A stretch of 64,000 nucleotides of DNA from Schizophyllum amplum. Taxonomy: Eukaryota; Basidiomycota; Agaricomycetes; Agaricales; Schizophyllaceae. Shown here piece after piece: positions 54,702-64,000 of the stretch (position 1 is the first letter of the stretch; every line of letters begins with the position of its first letter). Location: contig VDMD01000002.1 in assembly GCA_007026445.1 (NCBI GenBank), forward strand, positions 620,001 through 684,000, given 5' to 3'. The notes below the pieces were generated by a model, which was not told where the DNA came from, searched no databases, and was given only the letters and a program-made list of their open reading frames with translations. Both the position numbers and the translations under genes were made by a program.

Positions 54702-57205
54702 CTACACCTTGGTAGTCTTTCTTCTCTTCGACGGAGACGCATCAGACTCCGACACGTCTGGTGCGCTGCGCTTGCCTCTGCCCTTCGCATCGCCTGGGGT
54801 GCCAGACTCCTCGCCAAGCTTGGCCCACGTACCGCCGACTACCCCGTCGACCACTCCCCCTGTTCTGTGCTTCTGCACGCAATGCTGAAGCTGCAAAACA
54901 TCGTATCAGTATCTTGTCGTCTTTACTGTATCGAGCGCGACGTACCAGTTCTCGCCACCCCATGGTAGTCTTGTCCTTCGCGTGGCTGCAGCCTCGCACA
55001 GTACATACAAACTGCGTCTTGAGCGCATCCATTTCGGCCGCGGTAGCGCTCTTGGTGTCTTGACCGCAGGCTTTGACGATGCGGCACGCGCAGTCATGCG
55101 CCGGGGCGTGATATCCAATATACCTGCCCTCGTCGTTCCATCGAGCCAAACCCATGTCTCGCAGGTGGTGCGCCATGAGGGCGTCCCACACATCCCTGCC
55201 CGCCTCGACCTGCTCATGAGCCCACTTGTACGGGTCGTACGGGTCATCTTCAATTTCGCCGTGCGCAATGCGGAGACAATTATGCATGAGGATGGCGGGA
55301 TACGCGACCGCCTTCGCGCACCACGCGCACTGGAAGATGGTAGCGGCCAGCTGCAGATCGTTCACCGACGCGGGCTCTGGGAGGAGTGAGACCAGCTGCT
55401 CGTCGTATTCGGCCTTGATCGTCTCCCACTCTTCGATGACCGGAAGTCTTAGCACTTCGTCGCGCAATGTAGCGTAGTATTCGCCCGTTTTCTCTGCCGT
55501 TGCCGGGCGCACTATGTTCATGACGGCTCGGAAGACTTGCACAGGGTCGTCACCAGCACATATCCTTTCGCAGATCTCGTCAGAGACATTGCTGTGGTGC
55601 CACCCAGGGTCGATATAACTCCCAACTTCGTCCTGGGAAACGAGGGCGTTCATAATGGTCTTGGAGAACATGAGGTCCATGCAGGGGATCTCGACGCCCT
55701 CCTTTGCGGCTATCTGCACGCAACATTCCTCCAAGACGATGAGGCGGCCCCGGAGGTCACCAACGGACTTGAAGATACCCGTGTTCCTGTACCGAGCGAA
55801 GCGCTCGAACAGTTCGTCTTCTACTTCGTCCCACTCTATTGCAGTTTGTTAGATCCGACGAGACATGCTCGAGCGACAGAATGGCACGCACCGTCTTCAT
55901 TGATATCATGGTCGTAACCATAGACCTGGTCCGCGTGCCACTGGCGGTTCTCTTTGCGGACTGCCTCGAGGTCTTCTTCACCAAATTCCTCACGGGCTTT
56001 GTCTAGTATACTGAGAAACGATTGAGTGCCGCAGATAATGTTAGCAGACGACGTGCACGTACAACTCCATGCGCTGATCGACAATCCTGTCGTTCTCCTT
56101 CACCATCCATAAGCGGAACTTCTCCGATATCTTGACTTCGTTGAGAAAGTGACAAAGGACGATGGGAAGAAACATACCCGACGTTTATATGCGTAGTGCG
56201 CGTGCATTTTCTTCTCATACTTAGCCAACTTCTCGTTGTCGGCGGCGCTATCGCATAGTTTCTGAGCAATTTCCGTGTTCCTAGCGATCTGGTATGCTGG
56301 GTCGATCGCTGGGTGCCATGAGCATTTATAGAGCCCATGGTGCATGACGGGAATGCTCACAGCGATCGCTGATGCTGTATGCAGCCGCACGCATATCACG
56401 GTCCCTTACCATCGATTTCCACTTCTGGGCAAACGCCGGGCCCTCCATATAGCTTTCGCGACGTTAGTACAAACTCCATGGTGAGCAGCGAATTGCTCAC
56501 CACTTAAAGTAGCATTCCTCGCACACGTGTGCCGCGAAGGCCCAGATACGGTATCCAGTATGATCAACCAGGCCACGGCAGTGCTACGAATACGGTGATC
56601 AGTCATTGTACTCAATGATACAAAGAACCACGACGTACCCGACATTCATTGCCCCAGATCACCTCAGCTAGCTGAGGTGCGCTCATGAACTTCTCCGGAC
56701 ACTCGGGAAGGGGGTTAACATGCGACGTAAACGCCTGGATCCATATCTCGCGGCTCCGCTTTGCGAGCAGCAGGTCGCGGAACTCCACGTTGACCTTGCT
56801 CAGGTGAAGTAGATCCCGTGCCTGGCAGTACTTGACGATTTCCGTCGTGAGCTCGAGGGGGAGCGTTTCAAAGGGCCTCCTAGGTGGCTCAAAGGAGTCG
56901 GATGATGTGGGGGACGCTGGATCGGTGACGCTTCCTGCCGCTGGGGACTCGGCTCGCGCAGGTGAGGACGAGCGGGATGACTCCATGTCACTCGGCAGCG
57001 GCGTGAGGGGGGATAAAGGTGAAGGGCTCCTAGTCGACTTCGTGGCAGGACCATCGACATCGACCTTGAGCCTCTTCGCAGGGCGCTTATCGGCCTTCGC
57101 TTTGGCCTTCGGCGCAGGCTTAGACGGCTTGGGAGGAGCGGCTGCCTGAGCAGCCGCGCGCTGTTCCCGCTGGGCTTTGAGACGAGAGGAGGAGCGGAGG
57201 GACAT
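54702..57205 (-). CDS. F-box-domain protein with Cys/His-rich tail (2 of 3)
   Basis: From MSLRSSSRLKAQREQRAAAQ the first 110 residues are disordered with basic (nuclear-localisation-like) and Ser/Pro stretches. The F-box-like segment is PFETLPLELTTEIVKYCQAR, DLLHLSKVNVEFRDLL. Downstream exons contain Cys pairs (CRGLVDHTGYRIWAFAAHVC then EECYF) and a C-terminal CAWCAKAV...H...C...CTVRGCSH...H pattern that may bind zinc. The tail ends SPSKRRKTTKV. About 690 residues, many introns. This layout is typical of a large F-box family in agaricomycetes of unknown substrate. Start is supported by the exon size and codon use; some exon joints in the middle (55.8-56.5 kb) are approximate. Confidence 0.75.
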
Positions 57206-57740
57206 TGTGGTGGTAGGTGATGAAAGGAAGGATGGCGGTCTGAGTCAGAATGGTCTTTGGGCGCCATGATTGGGGAACAATGGAGTCTGTGATCTTGCCT
57301 TGTTCATGTCCGGACCGTGTGCCGGACCATGCATAACCGGTGGTCCTTGTCTTCGCCTCTTTTGGAGGAGTCACCGTGTGCGACAGGTGCGGGATCTCCC
57401 GTCGTTATCTTGCTGAGGCATCTCTGCCAAACGTATAAGTAGTAGGTCGCTAGACGCTGACATGCAGGCCGGGTGAACCAATCGCAATCGCAGTGCGATG
57501 ATATCACAAAGGCTGAGGTCATAGTCCTGTGCTGAGCTTGGCTGTGCTGATTCTTCGAAGGACTCCCTTCAGCCAATGCAGCAGCCTTGCGTAGGTGGAA
57601 GAGCACTGGCAGAGGCAGCGATGAGTCACAGATGTTGAGCAGAGGTGATGATGCGCGGAAAAACCGCGTCAAAGCGTGACTGAGGCGTGACCGGCCGACG
57701 TCAGACGCACGTGCCCTTACGGTTTGTATTCACTACCACC
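57206..57740. other. Divergent upstream region of the F-box and HIT genes
   Basis: No gene was recognised. It serves as promoter for two genes transcribed away from each other. The open frame 57304-57672 on the minus strand has no supporting motif. Confidence 0.5.
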
Positions 57741-58444
57741 ATGAACCGCTTGCTCTTCTCTTCCATCGAAGTCACGCGCCAGGTCTTTTACAAGACGCCC
57801 CAGACTTTTGCGCTGGTGAACTTGAAGCCAATTGTTCCCGGACGTACGTGAGAGAACGACTTGCTTTGCAAGTCGCCCATTACGCCTTGCAGATGTGCTT
57901 GTGATACCCTCTCGGGTGGTCCCGCGTCTGGCAGACCTCGATGGTAGGTTTTACGTCTTTGAACACTCTCAGTGCTGACATAGACAAGATGCCGAACTCT
58001 CGAGCTTAATGAAATCTGTTCAACGCGTCGGCGGAGTCGTGGAACGCGCGTATGGCGCCGACGCCCTCACCATTGCCTGCCAGGTACGTCTTCACATCTC
58101 CCTGATGTTCTGTATTGACTCGCGCTCAGGATGGAAAAGCCGCAGGTTTGCTTCATTCTCCCTTTGTGCTCTTATACTCTCACCTACTTGCTATAGGACA
58201 GAGCATTCCTCACGTGCATTTTCACATACTGCCGAGGAAAGTGACCGGCGATCGCTTTGCGAACAACGACGACATTTATTCCGAGCTTGAGAAGGCGGAA
58301 GGTGCTCTTCCGGCGGGCCTCCATTCTGCTGTAGACCGTCATGAGCCTCTCAAGGTTGATGCAGACGATGACCGCAAGCCGAGGACAATCGAGGAGATGG
58401 AAAAGGAGGCACAGTGGTTGCGAACGTTTTTCGAGGAGCAATGA
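57741..58444 (+). CDS. HIT-family diadenosine polyphosphate hydrolase (Fhit/Hnt2 type)
   Basis: Exons joined through GTACGT and GTAGGT donors give MNRLLFSSIEVTRQVFYKTP, QTFALVNLKPIVPGHVLVIP, SRVVPRLADLDDAELSSLMK and later QSIPHVHFHILPRK. The HVHFH string is the histidine triad, whose central His forms the AMP intermediate. The family cleaves diadenosine triphosphate (Ap3A) to AMP and ADP. A low-complexity linker follows the catalytic core, and the end is EKEAQWLRTFFEEQ, as in Fhit. About 170 residues; complete. Confidence 0.9.
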
Positions 58445-58623
58445 CATGGACGTTGACAACAAGTATGTGCGGGTATCTTGATTAGATGATAGGTGAGTGT
58501 ATGCGAAGTGTCCAAGGGACCGCTGATGTAACCCGAAGTCCCAAAGTCTCTAGAACAAATATCTATACGGAGCCGTGATGATGGTGTCTAAATCTATGAG
58601 TGCAATGTGTGGTGGTGGATGGT

Positions 58624-59893
58624 TTAAGACAGGATGGTCTGACCATTGTATACGACGGCGCATCGGCGGGGCAGGAGCTGCTTCCACATCGACTGGAACG
58701 CTGGCTGACGCATGATACCCCTCCATTCACCGTATAGGTTGATCGTCTTCAGCGCCGGGAATGCATCACCGACGAGGCAGTCGAAGTGGCTTTGAAGGTG
58801 AGCCCATATTTGCGCTGGCTCCTGGAAGACGCCGTTGACAGCAGCGTGCATCCCGATCGTCCTGAGACGCTCGTGGCGGACGCCCTCCATCGCGGAAGGT
58901 GCGGACGTGTAGAAGACATGGTAGTTGAGCTCTTCTAGGTTCGCGCAGCGCGCCAGGCACGGCGTGAGGACGTCGCCGAAGAGGAAGCGCATATGCCGCC
59001 CGCACTCGACGATCTCCAGCTGGTCGCCGAAAGCGTCCCATACACCGTCAATGTCGAGGCCGAAGGTGGGGGAGTCGAGGACAACGTGGGTGAGCGCGGG
59101 CAGGTCCCAGCGGCTGCAGATTTGGTGGAGAAGCATGCCATTGACGCCATCGAGACGGAGCGTCTCTAGATGCGGGAGGCAGAGGTTGCCCGGAGCGACC
59201 CCAGCTTGACCAACGGCGCCTATAAGCAGATAGCTGACCAAAGTTAGACAGGAGTACAGCTGCGAAGAATCGACAGGACTCACCGAAGGCTCGGCGCCTT
59301 GTTCAATACAGAGTTGAGCGAGTTCACGCCACCGGAGCGCTCGGCCTCGCCGTGGCCCCACCAGTCCAGACGACGAAGCGACGGCCACGAGACTTCGTCG
59401 GCCTCGAATTCGAACTCGAGCGGCTCAGGAGTGCTGACGGGCGGACGGACGAGCACCTCTACCTTCGGGCAGCTCTTCAGAATGTCGACCGACTCGAGGG
59501 GTGCAGGGGTCCTCGTGACGGTGCTCGCGTAAGGCAATATAATGCGGCGCACCTGGTCGCCGTGTCAGTACGCTGTCAGGCGGCACAAAGCTCTGTACTC
59601 ACCCACTTGCCGTAGCTGGGATGCTGCTCGCAGTCGCGCTCGAGGAGGTCGTGTAACGTGTGCGCGCTCTTGGGCGAGATGACGACATCCCGGTATAGCA
59701 ATTCCGTCGTGAGCGCGTGCCACAGGCGGCACACCAAGTTGAGCGTGCGCTTGATTGCCATGCGCTCAAAGTCGTCCATCTCAGCGTGGAAAGGCACGTA
59801 GGCATCGATGTACGGGTTGCACTCCGCGCCTGGCGTGAGCGCCCAGTCGAAAACCTCCAGCCACAACTCAGAGGGTAGCGCGTCGCAGCACAT
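58624..59893 (-). CDS. F-box-like protein (3 of 3)
   Basis: The start MCCDALPSELWLEVFDWALT is the usual agaricomycete F-box opening (LPSELWLEVFDWA). It is followed by LNLVCRLWHALTTELLYRDV, which matches the second half of the domain (VCRxWxxLxTxxLYRxV). Two short introns interrupt about 390 codons. The rest has irregular Leu-rich repeats (LCLPHLETLRLDGVNGMLLH, FPALKTINLYGEWR) and ends CAVVYNGQTILS. Probable substrate-recognition subunit of an SCF ligase; the target is unknown. It converges with the HIT gene. Confidence 0.8.
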
Positions 59894-60752
59894 GGTCGTG
59901 TTTAGTAGGTCAGATTTTCTTGTGTGGTGAGCGAGTTATAACTCGTCTGAGACGCGCTTATCACGGAGAGGGGATGATGCAGATGTCGCCTTCAGATCAC
60001 AACGCCGCATATATGTATGCATTCGGGCTATGGAGGCAGCCGGGTCGTATCGGGAGTGCGTCTGATCATAGTTGAAACGAGCTTGCCGTCCGCCGAGTTC
60101 GCTCTCGAGATAGCGCGGGAGGCAAATGAAGACTCGAGGCGACCGACGCCGACGGGGCCGGTCGAGGCCGAACCAAATTCTGATTGCGGGCCTTCGTGCG
60201 TCAGAACAGCAGACGGGGATGGCCGTGCAACAGGAGACGTCGAAGTCTCAGGCCCATGCCATGCGCGATTGGTGGCCACGCTGGGCCACGCCGTTCTGGG
60301 CGGTGTTCGTGGCTGTGTCCTCGTGTTCGACTTACTTACATGGACTATGGGCCTGGCAAACGGCAGTCGACTTTGCAGTGAATTGAATATTGCGTCGTAT
60401 CATGTATGCCACTTGCACATGTTCCTTGACTTCCAAGGCGCCTCTTGCGATGCCCTGAATGGCGTCTAAGGAATGCAGTCACCTGAATAGTGAACAGAAT
60501 TACCACCTGCCTCCAAAAGCAAGCAGCGCTAGCGCTATCATCCCCTTCAAGCGGGTCATGCAAAACGACAAAACGAGGAGGCTTGTAAACGCATTAATTT
60601 GTGACATGATCGCACTTCCCAACGAGTCGGGGTTGACGATGTTGAGTATAAGCGCCCATCTGCGGGACTGTTCACCTCTCGCCACAAAACGACTGTCATC
60701 TCACTAGGGCTGTCGAGGAAGCCTGCTTGCACGCTACGGACCAGCTTCGAAC
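59894..60752. other. Intergenic, no gene seen
   Basis: Upstream region of the third F-box gene and 3' flank of the methyltransferase. Plus-strand open frames at 60017-60469 and 60126-60386 show no motif, signal or splice support. Confidence 0.45.
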
Positions 60753-61839
60753 TCAGTCAGAAATATCCATCAACAAAAGTGACTCGAAGGTGGAATCCCC
60801 CTTTGCGCGCTCTGTGCCTTCCGCTCCAACTCCGTTCAGAAGGTCCACGTCAGAGTCTGGAATGGCCCAACCCAGGGACCCTGCCTTCCTCTCCGCGACG
60901 AACAGAAACATCGTGTCCCCCGAGTCTTCTGAGGCGCCCACCCTCCGCCATCGCCCGAGAGCATCCTTCACAATGACCGGCGCGAAGTTAAACCACAGGC
61001 CAAATGCGGACCAGAATGGGGACTCCTTCACGAGGCTGCGAACTTTGTACGAAATGACGACCTGGGGCGGGGAAGCAGGGTCTATGAAGGGGCCCGCTGT
61101 CACAGAGAGGAGGGCGCGAAGGAGGGGTGCGAGAAGCTGTGGGAAGTAGACCTTTCGACCGTCGTTATCAACCAAATGGAAGTGCCACGATAAATATAAC
61201 ATAGAAATTATACGTACCAGGTCGCTGCACACAATGTGCGTCAACATTCGGTGCTCGGCGGGTGAGGAAAAATATTCCTCGGCCAACGCGTTGATGTGTA
61301 GAGTCTCGCCCCAGGCAAGCGGGCGTATGACAACCGAGCACGCCCTGCTTTGTCTCGCGGCGTCGATATTTTTGTGTAACAGTGAGCATACCTGTCGATG
61401 TTGTAAGAGATCAAGGCACGCGCAGAAGGTGACAAGACACACCTCTGGTAAATCGGTCGCTAGGATTAGATCGCCAGGATCGGCAAAGTCAGCCATCCTC
61501 GCGCTCAGCAATCCAGTCCCCGATCCAAGCTCTAGAATCGTCCTCGACCTCGCGCTGTTATGGGTATCTGAGGAGAACATCCCTGGAGGGTCGAACACAA
61601 CGCTTGGGTCTAGGAACTCCTCCATGATGTATGAGGCTTCCCTTCATATCTCTGTCAATATGGCCTCGTCCTCGATACCCCATGTACTGCACTCACCAGA
61701 CCCGGCCCGCAATTCCATACCTTTCAATAGCTTCTGCTTGCGACACCCAGCCAAAGGCTTCGTCATCGGCGGCTCTCTTCGCTGCAGAAGGTCTGCAAGA
61801 CGGGGTGATACGCATGCCATCTGGGAAATTTGGCTTCAT
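60753..61839 (-). CDS. Class I SAM-dependent protein (lysine) methyltransferase, METTL21/EFM-like
   Basis: Exon 1 starts MKPNFPDGMRITPSCRPSAA (ATG at 61839) and ends RVW. It joins through a GTGAGT donor and AAG acceptor to EASYIMEEFLDPSVVF, giving the RVWEASYxxxxFL motif of this family. The SAM-binding glycine loop is TILELGSGTGLLSARMADF, with an acidic residue in LILATDLPEV. HIVCSDLVR stands where DxxY motif residues are usual. The C-terminus ends TFESLLLMDISD. About 340 residues with two or three introns. Relatives methylate lysines in elongation factors or chaperones; which substrate applies here cannot be told. Confidence 0.8.
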
Positions 61840-62328
61840 AGTGGTATCCTGGCTACTGATCTACCATCCAATGTAGATCAGTGGTAGCACATTATCCGTG
61901 GTATATCAGCATACTTCTTCTCATAGACAAGCGAGGTCAAGGAACGTCCCGAGGAGGTGATGATGGATGGGAGATTTATTCAACTGTGACGTGACAGCAC
62001 GCGCAACCTGATATACAGCCACGTGGGCGAGTGCTTGCTGATGTTGTGCTAATGTCCGTTGCCCACACAGTACCAGTAGCTAGTGCCAGTGCTGGAGCAA
62101 TGGTTGGCGAAAATCGCTGTCAAGGTCACATAGAAGAGACACGAGTTATCAGCGTAGGGGAGCAATACTCATTACAAGTGCCACAGATGTTGAATGCAGG
62201 CGACGCTCGTATTGTAGTTACAAGATGCGGATATGGACAGCATACAGCATAATATGTCGTTTGGCACAGTGACAAAGTAGCACGACAACAATAAGGATAG
62301 CAGAAGCAGACAGCGTGTCACCAGCCGC
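61840..62328. other. Intergenic, no gene seen
   Basis: Upstream region of the methyltransferase and 3' flank of the zinc-knuckle gene. AT-rich; no gene seen. Confidence 0.5.
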
Positions 62329-64000
62329 CTAATCTCTTGTATACCCGCCCTTGTATCGCGGCCTGTTCGCCGTCCCGCTGCCGCTCGCCGCCGCAGGCCC
62401 ATTTCCCCGACTACGAGGTGCGCCGCCTGAGCTGCGCGGCGGATTCCGAGGAGGCTTGCTGCTCGGCTTCTGGTACCCGCCGCGTTTCTCGCGCGCGCGG
62501 GAGTCCTCGTAGGGCTGCGGCAAATCGTCGACGCGGATATGCAGGTCCCAGTCGTCCTCCTCGTCTCGACCGCGCCCGCGCTTGTCGCGGTTGTTCTGGC
62601 GGCTGCGGCGGCTCCGGTTGTGACGCCCGCTCATGTCATCGTCGCTGTCGCCATCGTAGCGCCCAGTTGCCTGCCGCCCGTCGTATCCCATGCGCGACGG
62701 CTGGAGCAGCTCCTCGTCCCGATCCCGCCTTGACACGCCCTTAATGTGGATCTCGGGCTTGCGTACCTCGGGCTTGCGTTCGCGCGGCTTGCTGGAGCTA
62801 GCTTTGCCGCGCGTTTCTTGGCGGGCGAACCAGTCGTCCTCGTCGATTCTGTCCGACTGGCGCTGAGCGTGATCGCGGTTCGCTGCCATGGATTTCTTCT
62901 TGGCCGCCTTGCCGACAGAGTATTCACGAGTGTCGTTATACGCGGAACGAGTCGCAGGTCGTGAAGCTTTGGGTCGGTCAAGCTGGGTCTCGGCGAACGG
63001 ACCGGACAGGATATGCTCATTACTGAATGCAGAGGGTTCAGGGTATTTGCGCTTCCCACTCTGACTGCAATGCTAGAATCTTGGTTAGTAAACGTGAAGG
63101 GCGTTTTCCACACGAAGATGTTCACATCACCCCAGTGTCCTGCCTCGCCACACTGGTAACAGAACTCGTCCCGAGCGATATATGCTTCGCCGCCCTGGCC
63201 AAACTGCGCGTTCTCCAGTTTGGCTCGGGCTTTGAGGGTCTCATCTCGCTCGGAGAAGCTCTTATAGCTGTACTGTCGCCACATGAGAGGACATTCCTGC
63301 GACGAAGTTAGTCGGCGGGCAACGTATGCGACGTCGTCACTGACCTGAGATATATGCAATCTGGAATCACAGCGATGGCAAGTATCCCCAAATTTGGCAG
63401 GGTTTCTGCTGTATTTGTTTGGACAGTCCTTGACGTGGATGAGGGAAGATATTATCCACGTAGACGGCGGTGCGTACAGAGACTAGATGGCCGCGCAGGC
63501 CGCAAGCAAAGCATGACTTGTTGACGGGACAGCCGGAGGTGTAGTGTTCGTTGCGCGCGCCGCAGGTCATACACTGTCGGCAGCAGTTTAGTAGGCGGCG
63601 AGGGAGGACAGCGTGAAACGCACGATTTTGACCGTGCAACTTCGAGTGTCGTGATCGCCCTCTGCACCACAGTTCTTACAGACGATGGTACGCTTCATGT
63701 CCTCCTCAGGGGCAAAATAGCGAGGCATCCCCTTGGGAAAAATCAGCAAAGCATGATTTAACACGAACTTAGGCGCGTACCCGTGTACTGTCATCAGCAA
63801 ATGAGAGGTACTCGACCTCGAAGTCGTCGTCCATCTTCTCCGGGGTGGGCGGACGTAGTATCTCCACATTCTCATCCAGTACGATCACATGTTCGGGCAG
63901 CAGCAGCGTAGATTCCTTGCTCTCCACGATAGGCGCCTTGAGAGCCAAGTGGCTGGGGACCTCTGCGGGTTGACTGTCGAGAACGAAGAGGTTCTGATCA
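62329..64000 (-). CDS. AIR1: AIR1/AIR2-type zinc-knuckle protein of the TRAMP complex (5' end outside window)
   Basis: TRAMP adds short oligo(A) tails to nuclear RNAs for exosome decay, and Air proteins are its RNA-binding part. The frame is open from the window edge (DQNLFVLDSQPAEVP). After MDDDFEVEYLSFADDSTR and an intron come five zinc knuckles: CKNCGAEGDHDTRSC, CMTCGARNEHYTSGC, CFACGLRGH, CHRCDSRLH and CYQCGEAGHWGD. The first two have one extra residue between the second Cys and the His compared with CX2CX4HX4C. The tail is basic, RG/Ser-rich (GRHNRSRRSRQNNRDKRGRG) and ends NRPRYKGGYTRD. Introns are short; the missing part is the N-terminus. Confidence 0.85.

Noticed and set aside
60017..60469. 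Plus-strand open frames between F-box 3 and the methyltransferase
   Set aside because: No domain, low coding character, two overlapping frames of similar quality.
1..64000. CRISPR arrays, phage-type or bacterial defence systems
   Set aside because: The DNA is eukaryotic (fungal) throughout; no regularly spaced direct repeats with unique spacers were seen.

Overview
The window is nuclear DNA of a filamentous basidiomycete, most likely an Agaricomycete (polypore or related wood decayer). The evidence is GC-rich genes on both strands, each split by many introns of about 45-70 bp with GTRNGT donors and CTRAY branch points; fungus-specific families (MARVEL membrane proteins, GPI-anchored chitin deacetylase, multiple cytochromes P450, F-box proteins); and a spliceosomal U2 snRNA of fungal type. 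Gene bounds below run from start codon to stop codon and include introns, which I placed by eye from reading frames and splice consensus.

Layout. 0-4.5 kb: the 3' end of an unknown gene, then two MARVEL-domain paralogues with an 861-bp hAT-type non-autonomous transposon between them. 4.6-9.5 kb: OST1 (ribophorin I), a secreted glycoprotein of unknown function and a mitochondrial PPR-like protein. 9.7-12.1 kb: a tandem pair of diverged HNH-nuclease-like genes, the downstream copy apparently decaying. 12.6-18 kb: a membrane-anchored pepsin-type protease and a hydroxyacid-oxoacid transhydrogenase. 18.6 kb: the U2 snRNA gene with its TATA box. 20-31.4 kb: an intact P450, a GCK-III (Ste20-type) kinase, RPL35, a short relic of a P450 heme-binding region, HIS6 and a second P450 with a reading-frame break. 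32.3-42.6 kb: chitin deacetylase, TFIIF-alpha, a bHLH transcription factor and ELG1. ELG1 shares a 139-bp divergent promoter with a JMJD7-like hydroxylase. 44.3-54.4 kb: an F-box/LRR-like gene, a 567-bp foldback element, a tiny secreted Cys-containing peptide gene and a 6.5-kb IQGAP (Rng2-like) gene. 54.7-64 kb: a second and third F-box-type gene, a HIT hydrolase (Fhit type), a class I protein methyltransferase and an AIR1/AIR2-type zinc-knuckle protein cut by the window edge.

Most genes are ordinary housekeeping functions (N-glycosylation, transcription, histidine synthesis, ribosome, PCNA unloading, cytokinesis, RNA surveillance) and are not functionally linked. The accessory interest lies between them: two structurally complete non-autonomous transposons, a decaying P450 family spread over 11 kb, the decaying HNH-like pair, the small secreted peptide, and a palindromic 10-mer repeated in several upstream regions. 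I saw no prokaryotic-style system, CRISPR array, rRNA or convincing tRNA.
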